DNA of 64,000 bases from Paraburkholderia sp. NMBU_R16 (GTDB taxonomy: Bacteria > Pseudomonadota > Gammaproteobacteria > Burkholderiales > Burkholderiaceae). Positions within the stretch are counted from its first letter, which is position 1; every line of letters starts with the position of its first letter. The position numbers were made by a program, and so were the translations under genes. The stretch covers positions 1-64,000 of the forward strand of contig NZ_JAAAYE010000025.1 of NCBI RefSeq assembly GCF_013282575.1. Reading direction: 5' to 3'. Positions 8,575-17,599 of the stretch are shown here, in pieces. The notes under the pieces were generated by a model. The model was not told the DNA's origin, did no database searches, and worked only from the letters and a program-made list of their open reading frames with translations.

Positions 8575-9359
8575 GCCCAACCTCCGTCAACGATGAACTC
8601 CTGCGCCGTGATCATCCGGCTGTCGTCCGCGGCGAGAAAAAGGGCCATGCGCGCGAGATCCTCGGGCAGCAATTCGCCATCGAGGCATTGGCCGGCCTTC
8701 AGCGCGCGCAAGCCGGCCTCGTCGAGCCACAGGCGCCGCTGCTTGTCGGTCATGACCCAGCCAGGCACGAGCGTATTGACGCGAATCCCGAACGGACCGA
8801 GATCGCGAGCCAGCGCATGCGTGAGCCCCGTGATCGCCGCCTTCGACGTCAGATAGACCGGCATGCCGCCCTGCTTCAGCATCCAGCTGATCGAGCCGAG
8901 ATTGACGATCGAGCCGCCGCCGGATGCTTTCATATCGTCGGCGACGGCCTGTGCCGCAAAAAACTGGTGCCGCAGATTGACCGCGATGCCCGCGTCGAAC
9001 GATTCGGGCGTGACTTCGGCGATCGTGTGACGCTTGTCGTTCGCCGCATTGTTGATCAGCGCCGCAATCGGTCCGAATGCGCCGCGCGCATCGGCAAGAG
9101 CGCCGCGCAGCGCCTCGATGTCGGTGATATCGCAAGCAAGAAACAACGGCTTCGTCCGCGAATCGCCCAGTGCGTCGGCCAAGGCCTCGCCCGCGCTCGC
9201 GTCGATATCGCAAAAGGCCACGCGAGCGCCCTGTGCCGCGAAATGCGCGACGAACGAGGCGCCGATGCCGGTTGCGCCGCCGGTGATGAAAACGGTGCGA
9301 TCGACGAGGCTGGGATACCGCGCGTAGGGACCGGGTTGCGGATGATCGGGTAACGCCAT
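8571..9359 (-). CDS. SDR-family sugar dehydrogenase (probable aldose 1-dehydrogenase)
   Basis: NAD(P)-dependent short-chain dehydrogenase of 262 residues. The Rossmann motif TGGATGIG (near 26-33), NNAAN, a catalytic Ser in NLGSISWML and the YLTSK (YxxxK) pair are all visible. NDKRHTIAEVTPESFD and NLRHQFFAAQAV are stretches I associate with the xylose/arabinose/galactose 1-dehydrogenase group. It is coupled by a 4-bp overlap to a sugar lactonase, which fits oxidation of an aldose to its lactone as the first step. It lies 36 bp downstream of araH. Sugar specificity and NAD versus NADP use are not readable here. Confidence 0.88.
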   Translation of the reverse strand: MALPDHPQPGPYARYPSLVDRTVFITGGATGIGASFVAHFAAQGARVAFCDIDASAGEALADALGDSRTKPLFLACDITDIEALRGALADARGAFGPIAALINNAANDKRHTIAEVTPESFDAGIAVNLRHQFFAAQAVADDMKASGGGSIVNLGSISWMLKQGGMPVYLTSKAAITGLTHALARDLGPFGIRVNTLVPGWVMTDKQRRLWLDEAGLRALKAGQCLDGELLPEDLARMALFLAADDSRMITAQEFIVDGGWA

Positions 9360-9395
9360 CGTGGGGAATCTCCGTCGATTACATCGGCCGGCGCA

Positions 9396-10412
9396 TCAAT
9401 CGCGCGAGCCGCGGTTCTTCAGTTGGTCGAGCAGCACGGCGGCGAGCAGAATCGCGCCGCGCACGAGGTATTGGTAGAACGCGTCGATATTGAGCAGGTT
9501 CATGACGTTCTCGACCGTGCCCATGATGAGCACGCCGATCACGACGCCCGAGATCGTCGCGCGGCCGCCAAGCAGCGAGACGCCGCCGAGCACGCAAGCC
9601 GAGATCACGTTGAGTTCGAAGCCCTGTGCCGCATTCGGCTGACCCGATGTGATCCGCGAGGCAAGGATCACGCCCGCCAACGCCGTCACCGCGCCCTGGA
9701 CGAGGAAAATGACGACGCGCGTGCGCTCGACGTTGATACCGGCCAGACGCGACGCTTCCGGATTGCCGCCGATGGCGAGCGTATTGCGGCCGTAGATCGT
9801 ATGGTTGAGCATCACGCCGAAGACGATGAAGCAGATCAGCGTCACCCAGATCGGCAGCGAGACGCCACCCAACGTCATGCCGCCCAGCGCGATGAAGGTG
9901 TCGGACGACACGCCCACTGCTTGTCCGTGCGACACGATGAAACCGAGGCCCCGCACGATTTCCATCGTCGCGAGCGTCGTGATCAGTGCGTTGATGCGCA
10001 GGTAAGCAATGACGGCACCGTTCACGAAGCCGATGACGGCACCGGCCGCGACGGCCGCGACGATCGCAACGAACGTGTTGTCGGTCGCGTTGAGCACCAT
10101 CGCGCACAACACGCCCGCGAATGCGACCGTCGAACCGACCGAGAGGTCGAAGTCACGCGAGGCAAGACAAAACATCATCGTGCAGGCGACCATGCCGATC
10201 TGCGAAATCGACAGCGCGAGACCCAGCATGTTGTCGATCGAGAAAAAGTGATCGACCGTCAGCGACGTCGTGATGAACATCACGGCGAAGATCAGGATGA
10301 GGCTGTATTCGGTGACCTGCTGCCACCATTTCTGCCGATCGTTCGTCTTCGGAATCAGCGCCTCGGCGGCCTGCTTGGCCGCCGAAGTCGCGAGGTTTTC
10401 TCTAGCTTGCAT
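9396..10412 (-). CDS. araH: L-arabinose-type ABC transporter permease AraH
   Basis: Membrane subunit of a CUT2-type sugar importer. The 338 residues show about 8-10 hydrophobic segments and family landmarks SIDNMLGLALSISQIGMVACTMMFCLASRDFDLSVG (read in parts: ASRDFDLSVGS), FVNGAVIAYLRINALITTLATMEIVRGL, and the conserved NTLAIGGNPEASRLAGI loop. A soluble Lys/Gln-rich N-terminus precedes the first helix. It is the third gene of araF-araG-araH. The best match by eye is AraH, but CUT2 permeases for galactose or other sugars are similar, so the substrate rests on AraF and the neighbouring enzymes. Confidence 0.9.
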   Translation of the reverse strand: MQARENLATSAAKQAAEALIPKTNDRQKWWQQVTEYSLILIFAVMFITTSLTVDHFFSIDNMLGLALSISQIGMVACTMMFCLASRDFDLSVGSTVAFAGVLCAMVLNATDNTFVAIVAAVAAGAVIGFVNGAVIAYLRINALITTLATMEIVRGLGFIVSHGQAVGVSSDTFIALGGMTLGGVSLPIWVTLICFIVFGVMLNHTIYGRNTLAIGGNPEASRLAGINVERTRVVIFLVQGAVTALAGVILASRITSGQPNAAQGFELNVISACVLGGVSLLGGRATISGVVIGVLIMGTVENVMNLLNIDAFYQYLVRGAILLAAVLLDQLKNRGSRD

Positions 10413-10548
10413 TTCGTCGCTCCTTCACCCGTTTCTTCGCCCGCTTCCCGGTCCGTTTGTTCGTCCGTCGTCCGCGGGCTACCGTGTTGTCCTGTCAAAA
10501 CATGCCGCTTCGGGGGTCCATGCGCCTCCCGCGCGTGACTCGGATCGG

Positions 10549-12081
10549 CTACGCGGCCTCTTGCGCCGGGCCGGCTGCCTGCGACTCGCCGCTTTGCGGC
10601 AACGCGAGGCTCAAGAGGGCCGACTCGTTGGCCTGGCCGCGCTCGAGCGTGCCCGAGATGCGCCCCTCGCGCATGACCACGATGCGATCCGATACGCCAA
10701 GCACCTCGGGTAGCTCGGACGACACCATCACGACCGCGCAACCGCGCTCGGCCAGCTCGTAGATCACGTTGTAGATTTCATGCTTAGCGCCGACGTCGAT
10801 GCCGCGCGTCGGCTCGTCGAGAATCACGACCTTCAGCCCGGGCTCGGCGAGCCAGCGCGAAAGAATCGCCTTTTGCTGATTGCCGCCCGAAAGCAACCGG
10901 ATCCGCTGCCGGCGGTGCGGCGTCTTGATCTTGAGCAGCTTGATGAAACGCTCGGCCGTTTCCGCCTCTTTCGCGTGATTGAGAAAGAGGCCCGCGCGTA
11001 GACCATGTCGGCGGCAACTGATGTTGATGTTTTCGGCCACGGACGCGATGGCAAGAATGCCCTCTTCCTTGCGATCCTCGGGACACAGCACGATGCCGTG
11101 GCGAATCGCCTGTCCCGGGCTCCTGATGTCGATCTCGGCACCGTCGAGGGCAATGCGCCCGCCGCGTTTTTTCTCGGCACCGTAGACGAGCCGCATCAGT
11201 TCGCTGCGCCCGGCGCCCACGAGCCCGAAAAATCCGAGGATTTCTCCCGCGCGAATCTCGAAGCTCGCCGGTGCGGCGAGCCCGTGCCCCTCGATGCCAT
11301 CGACGGCAAGGCGCACGTCCTTGAGTTCACGCGGCCGGTAATCGTAGATGTCCGTGATCTCCCGCCCGACCATTTCGGCGACGAGCGTCTCGCGCTTGAC
11401 TTCGTGGAGATCGCGATGCGAACCCACCTTGCGGCCATCGCGGAAAATAGTGCAGGCATCGCAAAGCGAATAGATTTCGTCCATGCGATGCGAGATATAG
11501 ATGAGCGCACGGCCATCGGCCTTCAGATCGCGCACGAGCTTGAACAGCACTTCGGTCTCGCGGTGCGAGAGCGAGCTCGTCGGCTCGTCGAGCGCGATGA
11601 CGCGCGCATTGCGCATGAGCGCCTTGCAGATTTCGGCCATCTGGCGTTGCGCGATCGACAGTCGTCCGAGCTTCGCGTTCGGATCGAGATCGACGCCCAT
11701 CGCGGCAAGCCGCTCGCGCACGAAGCGCTGCGCGCCGCGTTTGTCGACGAACCCGAGCGCATTCGGCAGCCGGCCCAGCAGCAGGTTTTCCGTGACCGTC
11801 AGATCGGGCACGTACTGGAGCTCCTGATGGATGATGGCGATGCCGGCGGCGATGGACGCGGCCGCGCTCGAGAAGTGCACCTCCTGCCCGTCGATCATGA
11901 TGCGGCCCGAGTCCGGCTGGTACTCGCCGCCGAGCACTTTCAGCAGTGTCGACTTGCCCGCGCCGTTTTCGCCCATCAGGCCATGCACTTGCCCGGCCTC
12001 GACCTCGAACGAGACGCCATCGAGCGCGCGCACACCCGGAAAGACCTTGCCGATGTTGTCAAAACGCAGCGTTGCTGCCAT
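10549..12081 (-). CDS. araG: L-arabinose-type ABC transporter ATP-binding protein AraG
   Basis: Energises the AraFGH importer. It is a 510-residue double nucleotide-binding protein, as usual for CUT2 systems. The first domain has Walker [10 protein letters not shown] and Walker [13 protein letters not shown]; the second has a degenerate Walker A ([13 protein letters not shown]), signature [16 protein letters not shown] and Walker [17 protein letters not shown]. The C-terminus is a Ser/Ala/Gln-rich tail. The ATG follows 82 bp after the araF stop, with araH next at a 136-bp gap. Confidence 0.93.
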   Translation of the reverse strand: MAATLRFDNIGKVFPGVRALDGVSFEVEAGQVHGLMGENGAGKSTLLKVLGGEYQPDSGRIMIDGQEVHFSSAAASIAAGIAIIHQELQYVPDLTVTENLLLGRLPNALGFVDKRGAQRFVRERLAAMGVDLDPNAKLGRLSIAQRQMAEICKALMRNARVIALDEPTSSLSHRETEVLFKLVRDLKADGRALIYISHRMDEIYSLCDACTIFRDGRKVGSHRDLHEVKRETLVAEMVGREITDIYDYRPRELKDVRLAVDGIEGHGLAAPASFEIRAGEILGFFGLVGAGRSELMRLVYGAEKKRGGRIALDGAEIDIRSPGQAIRHGIVLCPEDRKEEGILAIASVAENINISCRRHGLRAGLFLNHAKEAETAERFIKLLKIKTPHRRQRIRLLSGGNQQKAILSRWLAEPGLKVVILDEPTRGIDVGAKHEIYNVIYELAERGCAVVMVSSELPEVLGVSDRIVVMREGRISGTLERGQANESALLSLALPQSGESQAAGPAQEAA

Positions 12082-12163
12082 GTCGCTTCACCTCGTACTG
12101 ATTGAAGATCCCCGCCGACATGGGGCTTGGCCGCCCCATGCCTGCAGAGACTGCCGCCGAAGG

Positions 12164-13165
12164 TTACTTCGAGGCCAGGCCCATCTTCTCGCGCACCTGC
12201 GCGACGTTATCGCGCGTCGCGAGCATGCCCGTCGTCAGGGTGAGCTTGGGCGGCTCCTTGCCCGTCGTGATCCACGAGTACATCAGATCGGATGTTTCTT
12301 CGCCATGACGCTTCGGGCTGATGATGACCGTGCCGAAGAAGCCCGTCGGGTTCGGCTTCTTGAATTCATTCAAGGCCGAGTCGGAACCGCCGATGCCGAC
12401 GCCGATCATGTTGTCGGCCTTGAAGCCGCGTCCTTCGGCTGCGCGCACGGCGCCGAGCACGGCTTCGTCGTTCAGGCCGTAGGCGACCCAGTGCTTGAAC
12501 TGGGGATTCTTCGTGAGCGCGATGTTCGCGGCGTTGAAGGCGTTTTCCGTGTCCGTCTTCGCTTGCGGCGCGGCGATCACGTTGGCTTTCGGAAAGCCCG
12601 CGGCAACGAGCGCGTCGGTCGCGCCCGTCGTGCGATCGTGAGCCGTCGGCAGTTGCTCGTAGGTCACGTCGATGGCGCCGACGTCCTTCATGTCCCAGCC
12701 GCGCTTCTTGATTTCGGCCGCGATGCCGTCACCCACTTGCTTGCCGATGTTGTAGGCCGAGATGCCCATGTGCGGCACGGCTTCGATCGGCTTGCCGCTG
12801 CCATCGACGAGACGGTCGTCCACCGTCATCATCTTCAGGTTGTGCGCCTTCGCCTTCGCGACGATACCAGGTCCGAGCTTGACGTCCGGCGTGCAGATGA
12901 TGAAGCCCTGCGCCTTTTGCGCCGCCAGGTTGTCGATCGCGCTCATGACCTTTTCACCGGAAGGCGCGCCGATCTTCACGAGCGTGAAGCCCTTTTCCTT
13001 CGCGGCGGTCTCGGCGAATTTCCATTCGTCCTGGAACCACGGCTCTTCGGGCTGCTTGACGAGAAAGCCGATTTTCACCGGGTCGGCCGCCTGGGCAGCC
13101 GGCGCCGCCGCGAACATCGCGCCTGCCGCTACCGCTGCGAGCGAAAGGAATATTCTGCGCTTCAT
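12164..13165 (-). CDS. araF: L-arabinose-type ABC transporter substrate-binding protein AraF
   Basis: Periplasmic sugar receptor of 333 residues. A signal peptide (MKRRIFLSLAAVAAGAMF..., predicted cleavage after about residue 26, AQA) precedes DPVKIGFLVKQPEEPWFQDEW, whose KQPEEPWFQ stretch is characteristic of AraF. Later landmarks are DDRLVDGSGKPI, MGISAYNIG, VAYGLNDEAVLG and IGVGIGGSDSALNEF. E. coli AraF binds L-arabinose and also D-galactose, which suits the De Ley-Doudoroff enzymes next to it. First of the araFGH trio, 181 bp downstream of an SDR gene, so it may have its own promoter. Confidence 0.93.
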   Translation of the reverse strand: MKRRIFLSLAAVAAGAMFAAAPAAQAADPVKIGFLVKQPEEPWFQDEWKFAETAAKEKGFTLVKIGAPSGEKVMSAIDNLAAQKAQGFIICTPDVKLGPGIVAKAKAHNLKMMTVDDRLVDGSGKPIEAVPHMGISAYNIGKQVGDGIAAEIKKRGWDMKDVGAIDVTYEQLPTAHDRTTGATDALVAAGFPKANVIAAPQAKTDTENAFNAANIALTKNPQFKHWVAYGLNDEAVLGAVRAAEGRGFKADNMIGVGIGGSDSALNEFKKPNPTGFFGTVIISPKRHGEETSDLMYSWITTGKEPPKLTLTTGMLATRDNVAQVREKMGLASK

Positions 13166-13346
13166 GTGCGTGTCTCCTGTCTATTGAAGGTGTGGGCCGC
13201 GTTGTCTTGGTCGGATAACTCACGCGGCCGGTGCGTCATCCGATGTCGATGATTTGTTGTCGTGCTGCCTTCTTGCTGCCGTCTTGCTGCTTTCTTTGCT
13301 GCCGGATACCGTGTGCGAGTTGCATCGGAACCGCCGGCCCCGTCGC

Positions 13347-14126
13347 TCAATCGTGATAGAGCGCCGAGCGTCCCCCGTCCACCGTAATGCAGCTCGCATT
13401 GATGAAAGGCGCCTCGTCCGATGCGAGAAACACCGCCGTCATCGCCACCTCCTCCGGCTGGCCGATTCGCTTCATCGGCTGCAACGCGAGCGTCGCGCGA
13501 CGCGCGGCCTCGGCGTCGGGCTGCGCGTTCCACCACTCGTGCGTCAACTGCGTCTCGATGTAGCCCGGCGCGATCGCATTCACCCGCACCTGTCTCGCCG
13601 CGTATTCGATACCGAGCGCACGTGTGAGCCCGATCACGCCGTGCTTGGCGACCGGGTACGGGAAACAACCGGGAATGATCTTGAACGCATGCGTCGAAGC
13701 GATATTGACGATGCTGCCGCGTCCGCGTTCGACCATGCCCGGCAACACCGCCCGGCAACCGTTCCAGACTCCGTCTAGATCGACCGCGAAGCACCGGCGC
13801 CAATCGTCGTCGGTCATCGTCAGCGGATCGCAGAACACATTGATGCCGGCGTTATTGACGAGCACGTCGATGGGGCCGAACGCGTCTTCTGCCGCCGCGA
13901 CCGCGTCGCGCACGGAGGCCGCGTCGGTCACATCGGTTCGATGCGCCATGACGCGCGCCCCGGCGTGCTCGCGCTGGATCGCGTCGCGGCTCGCTTCACC
14001 GGCATCGGTATCGAGTTCGGCCAGCAGCACCGCCGCGCCTTCAGCCGCGAATGCCCGTGCAATGGCCGCGCCGATGCCCCGGCCGGCGCCGGTCACGAGC
14101 GCGACTTTGCCGGCCAGCCGGTTCAT
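13347..14126 (-). CDS. SDR-family oxidoreductase
   Basis: A 259-residue short-chain dehydrogenase with TGAGRGIG at the N-terminus, NNAG, a catalytic Ser in NIASTHAF and YPVAK (YxxxK), ending in a typical DGG segment. Its ATG overlaps the dgoA stop by 4 bp, so it is translationally coupled to the KDPGal aldolase. It differs clearly from the 262-residue SDR gene downstream of araH. It could be the sugar 1-dehydrogenase of the pathway or act on another sugar acid. Function is inferred only from context. Confidence 0.85.
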   Translation of the reverse strand: MNRLAGKVALVTGAGRGIGAAIARAFAAEGAAVLLAELDTDAGEASRDAIQREHAGARVMAHRTDVTDAASVRDAVAAAEDAFGPIDVLVNNAGINVFCDPLTMTDDDWRRCFAVDLDGVWNGCRAVLPGMVERGRGSIVNIASTHAFKIIPGCFPYPVAKHGVIGLTRALGIEYAARQVRVNAIAPGYIETQLTHEWWNAQPDAEAARRATLALQPMKRIGQPEEVAMTAVFLASDEAPFINASCITVDGGRSALYHD

Positions 14127-14821
14127 CGCGCGCCTCCCTCGCGGGCCGCGCGCAGTCCGTCGGCGAATGCGCGCGCGCGCAGGGCCGTTTCGTCAGGACC
14201 CTGACCCGGGCGATAAAGCGCCGAGCCAAGCCCGAATCCGTCCGCACCCGCCGCGAGGAACGGCTGCATGTTCTCGGGCGAGACGCCCCCCACCGGCACG
14301 ATCGGTACGCGCTTGGGCACGACCGCCCGCCATGCTTTGACCACGTGCGCGCCGAGTTGCTCGGCGGGGAACATCTTCAACGCATCGGCACCGGCCGCGA
14401 GCGCCGCAAATGCCTCGGTCGGCGTGGCAACGCCGGGCGTGCATGCCAGTCCCGCGGCCTTCGCCGCGCGAATGACCGCCGCATCCGCATGCGGCATGAC
14501 GACGAGCTCACCGCCCGCACCGGCCAGCGTGTCGACGAGTTCGGGCCGCAATACGGTCCCGGCCCCGACGATCGCATCGTGCGGCAGCGCCGCGCGTATG
14601 GCCGCGATGCTCTCGAATGGCGCAGGCGAATTCAGCGGTACTTCGATGACCCGAAACCCCGCGCGATAGAGCGCAAGGCCGTGCTCGCCCGCTTCGGCGG
14701 GTTCGATGCCGCGCAAGATCGCGATCAGCGGGCATGCGGCGAACGCAGCGGCAAAGCGTGGGTGCGGCCGGTACGGTGCGGGCAGGTCGAGATCGGTGGT
14801 GTGAGGGTCGGTCGTAACCAT
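14123..14821 (-). CDS. dgoA: 2-dehydro-3-deoxy-6-phosphogalactonate aldolase
   Basis: Cleaves KDPGal to pyruvate and glyceraldehyde 3-phosphate in the De Ley-Doudoroff pathway. It is a KDPG/KDPGal-aldolase TIM barrel of 232 residues, slightly longer than E. coli DgoA because of an N-terminal extension of about 20. Seen: PLIAILRGIEPAEA, GTVLRPELVD, and ADALKMFPAEQLG with the Schiff-base Lys, then PVGGVSPENMQPFLAAGADGFGLGSALY (read as separate motifs PVGGVSPENM and GFGLGSALY). RGI and FPAEQ favour KDPGal over KDPG. It lies between dgoK (31 bp upstream) and an SDR gene with which it overlaps. Confidence 0.92.
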   Translation of the reverse strand: MVTTDPHTTDLDLPAPYRPHPRFAAAFAACPLIAILRGIEPAEAGEHGLALYRAGFRVIEVPLNSPAPFESIAAIRAALPHDAIVGAGTVLRPELVDTLAGAGGELVVMPHADAAVIRAAKAAGLACTPGVATPTEAFAALAAGADALKMFPAEQLGAHVVKAWRAVVPKRVPIVPVGGVSPENMQPFLAAGADGFGLGSALYRPGQGPDETALRARAFADGLRAAREGGAR

Positions 14822-14852
14822 GTCGTGTTCCGTCGATGTCGTGATGCGCCGC

Positions 14853-15878
14853 TCAGCGGCTCAGGTCCGTGGTGCCGACCGCGTTCGCGGCCGGGGCTGC
14901 CGCGCCGCCGACGAGCCCGGCTTGCACGGCGATGCGCCACAATCCGCGCTCGGCCGCGTGCTCGACGATCGCGGCATTCGCGCAGCCGAATTCCGCCAGC
15001 GCGAGCCGGTACCGCTCGCACAGTGCCGGCTCCCCGATCAGCCGCAGGGCCTCGTTCTCGAGCCCCTCGCCTCGCGAGGCCAGCACCGCCCGAAGGCCGG
15101 CCAGTTCGTGCCCGATCAGGAGCCCGGATAGATAGTCGGGCTGCTGGTCCGCTTGCAACTGCGCGGTGAGGCCCAGCGTTCGCGTGCTGAAAATCGTCGC
15201 CAGCAGCCCCGCATGATCGGCGTTCTTCGCCACCGTGACGCCGCGCAGGAATGCTTCCGTGTCGGGCTTGGCCGGCTGCGTCATCGTGCGGCCGAGAATC
15301 GTGTGATCGCGCAACGCGGCAAAGAGCTCGCCCGTCATGAAGGTGTGAAAGCCTTCGATGCGCTCGCCGCGCACTACGGCCCACTTCGCGTGCGTGCCCG
15401 GCAATCCGACGAGCGCCGCCGCGCCGTTTGCACCGAGCGCGGCATCGCTTGCCAGCGCACCGACGATCTGCGTCTCCTCTCCGCGCATGACGTTCGGCAG
15501 CTCGCCGCGCTCGATCACGCCCGGCACGATGTGAAGCATGACTCCGCGCGCCGTCGCGACGTCGACGATGCCCGCAACGAGTTCCCGCGCCGTGGCAGGC
15601 GTATCGACATACGGCGCCTCGCGCCAACCTTGAGCGCTGCCGACCATGCCCGCGGCGATTGCCGGCAGATCGGGGAACGCCTCGAACCACTCTGCTGCGA
15701 CGGCTTCGAATGCGACGTCGAAGCCGCCGGGCCGCGGCAAGTTCATGATTCCGGCAGTCGATGCGCGCGTGGCCAGTACGTTGCCTTGCGCATCGAAAAG
15801 ATAGGCGCGCAGCGACGTCGTGCCCCAATCGAGCCCGATCAGTGCCGGCCCGGCAAATGTCGAATGCGAGCCGGTCAT
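14853..15878 (-). CDS. dgoK: 2-dehydro-3-deoxygalactonokinase
   Basis: Phosphorylates KDGal to KDPGal with ATP. The start is the ATG at 15878, which overlaps the stop of the upstream regulator gene by 4 bp (ATGA); the open frame extends further upstream without meaning. The 341 residues have the ASKHA-type opening LIGLDWGTTSLRAYLFD, then AAGMVGSAQGWREAPYV, RGEETQIVGAL and LVGLPGTHAKWAVV, all typical of DgoK. With dgoA 31 bp downstream it forms the lower half of the sugar-acid pathway. Confidence 0.93.
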   Translation of the reverse strand: MTGSHSTFAGPALIGLDWGTTSLRAYLFDAQGNVLATRASTAGIMNLPRPGGFDVAFEAVAAEWFEAFPDLPAIAAGMVGSAQGWREAPYVDTPATARELVAGIVDVATARGVMLHIVPGVIERGELPNVMRGEETQIVGALASDAALGANGAAALVGLPGTHAKWAVVRGERIEGFHTFMTGELFAALRDHTILGRTMTQPAKPDTEAFLRGVTVAKNADHAGLLATIFSTRTLGLTAQLQADQQPDYLSGLLIGHELAGLRAVLASRGEGLENEALRLIGEPALCERYRLALAEFGCANAAIVEHAAERGLWRIAVQAGLVGGAAAPAANAVGTTDLSR

Positions 15879-16819
15879 CGTTTGATCCGCCGTGTTCCCT
15901 GTGGCGCGCGCCACCCGAGTTCCTCGGAGATTCCGCGTGCCTCGCGATGCACGAGCGGCACGAGCTCGTCCATGCGTTCGAGCGACATGTACGGAACCGT
16001 GCTGGCCACCGAGACCGCCGCGACGATCGCACCCGACGCATCGCGCACCGGTCCCGCCACGCAGCGGATCGACGTCTCGTTTTCTTCGAGATCGAATGTG
16101 AATCCGCCCGCTGCGTAGCGCACCATGCGGTGCAGGAAGAGCGGCTTGTCGGGCCGATTCTCGGGTTTGAACGTCACGCCCGCGAGCGCCCGGCGCGAGA
16201 CGTCGAATAGCCGCTCCCACTCGTCCGGCTTCAAATCGAGCATCAGTGCCTTGCCGATCCCTGTCGACGCCAGCGGCATCCGGTGTCCGACGCGCGAACG
16301 CATTTCGAGTCCGCGTTGGCCGGAAATCTTGTCGATATAGAGAACGTCGTCGCCATCGCGGACACCGAGATGGATCGTATCGAGCGTGGCTTGCGCGAGC
16401 CGCTCGAGGTGCGGGCGCGCCACCGCGGTCAGCGGCATTTGCTCGAGCGCGATGGTGCCGAGCTCGATCAGCTTCGGTCCCAACAAATAGCCGGCGGGCG
16501 TCTGACGCAGATACCGCGCCTGCACGAGGCTGTTCAACAGACGATGCGTTGTACTGCGCGAGGTGCCGAGCACCGCGGCGAATGCACGCATGTCGTGCGC
16601 GCCCGCGGCTGCGGCTTCGAGAATCGCCAGACCGCGCAGCAGTGTCTGCGTGCCGGCCTGCTGGCTCGCGATGTCGAGCGGGGTACCCGAAAGGCTGATT
16701 TCGTCCGCACCCGCGCGCGCGGAAAGCGCGGCGGCCAAGGCTGCGTCGTCCGGCGCTTCCGGTATATCCGACGTATCCGGCCCGTCGGGCGTATGCGCCG
16801 CTTGTTCGGGGGGGTTCAT
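15875..16819 (-). CDS. IclR-family transcriptional regulator
   Basis: Probable controller of the sugar operon it heads. I chose the ATG at 16819 because GGGAGA lies 7-8 nt upstream; an upstream ATG at 16837 lacks this. The 314 residues have an Asp/Pro/Ala-rich lead (about 1-55), an N-terminal winged HTH (LLRGLAILEAAAAGAHDMRAF..., with GTSRSTTHRLLNSLVQARYL as recognition part), then the IclR effector domain (YIDKISGQRGLEMRSRVG, PLASTGIGKALML). It overlaps dgoK by 4 bp, so it is cotranscribed with its target genes. Confidence 0.9.
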   Translation of the reverse strand: MNPPEQAAHTPDGPDTSDIPEAPDDAALAAALSARAGADEISLSGTPLDIASQQAGTQTLLRGLAILEAAAAGAHDMRAFAAVLGTSRSTTHRLLNSLVQARYLRQTPAGYLLGPKLIELGTIALEQMPLTAVARPHLERLAQATLDTIHLGVRDGDDVLYIDKISGQRGLEMRSRVGHRMPLASTGIGKALMLDLKPDEWERLFDVSRRALAGVTFKPENRPDKPLFLHRMVRYAAGGFTFDLEENETSIRCVAGPVRDASGAIVAAVSVASTVPYMSLERMDELVPLVHREARGISEELGWRAPQGTRRIKR

Positions 16820-16869
16820 CGCTGTCTCCCATGTCATTTCGTCGAGATTGTAGGCGGCTGCCTTCGACT

Positions 16870-16889
16870 GTTCAACATATGAGTTCAAC
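16870..16889. promoter_or_regulatory. Direct repeat gttcaac upstream of the IclR-family gene
   Basis: The heptamer gttcaac occurs at 16870-16876 and 16883-16889 (13 bp apart) inside an AT-rich patch with catatg and atatat, about 50-70 bp upstream of the regulator start. It could be an operator or part of the promoter. No better evidence; IclR proteins more often bind inverted repeats. Confidence 0.25.
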
Positions 16890-17043
16890 GTCCATATATT
16901 GGGATTTCTAGCGCATCGCGTCATGCCGGCGATCGCGCACCCTGAACGCACGACAGGAGTAGATGAGCGCCGGCCGCCCGTACGGTGTTCTATATTGAGC
17001 AGCTTCTCTCTTCCCCTGGCCTGCCCCTATCGAGGACCATGAA

Positions 17044-17562
17044 ATGAAACCGATCATCAATCTTGCCGACGTCGAACTCTCACCGCGGCCCGCCGCCTTC
17101 GCACCGCCAGAGTCGATGAACGACCGTTACGGCGAGGTACGGATCGGCCAGATCGGGCGCGCGATCGGTGCGCGCAAGCTGGGCTACAACCTGACGGCTG
17201 TGCCGCCCGGCAAGCGGGCGTTTCCGTGTCACAGCCATTCGGTCAACGAGGAAATGTTTTTCGTGCTGGAAGGTACGGGAGAAATACGGATCGGCGAGGC
17301 GCGCTATCCGATCCGCGCCGGCGATGTCATCGCGTGCCCGCCCGGCGGCGAAGATGCTGCCCATCAGATCGTGAACACCGGCGAGTCGGAATTGCGGTAT
17401 CTGGCGGTGAGCACGATGAGTCTGCCCGAAGTGGTGGAGTATCCCGACTCGGGCAAATTCGGCCTGCTCGCCGAACTACCCGGCCGCGCTGGCGAGCCCT
17501 CCACCGTGTTCCGTTTCGTCTCGCGCAAGGAAGCCGGCGTCGGCTACTGGGAAGGCAATTGA
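17044..17562 (+). CDS. Cupin-domain protein
   Basis: A 172-residue single-cupin protein. The two cupin motifs are visible: a metal-binding type segment CHSHSVNEEMFFVLEGTGEIRIG (HxH...E) and GDVIACPPGGEDAAHQIVNTG with its conserved His. GAGGA lies 8 nt before the ATG. It is divergent from the IclR-type regulator and convergent with mtgA. No enzymatic role can be read; proteins of this kind bind small carbohydrates or metals, and its position next to the sugar cluster is suggestive only. Confidence 0.85.
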   Translation: MKPIINLADVELSPRPAAFAPPESMNDRYGEVRIGQIGRAIGARKLGYNLTAVPPGKRAFPCHSHSVNEEMFFVLEGTGEIRIGEARYPIRAGDVIACPPGGEDAAHQIVNTGESELRYLAVSTMSLPEVVEYPDSGKFGLLAELPGRAGEPSTVFRFVSRKEAGVGYWEGN

Positions 17563-17599
17563 GTAGCGGAGCAGCGAAGCCGCGAAGCCGCGCAACTCC

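Noticed and set aside
11831-13252. 473-codon plus-strand frame opposite araG/araF
   Set aside because: Crosses two solid genes antisense and has no family features.
13255-13302. cttgctgc-type short repeats upstream of araF
   Set aside because: Only a few imperfect copies with no spacing regularity; likely simple low-complexity sequence.
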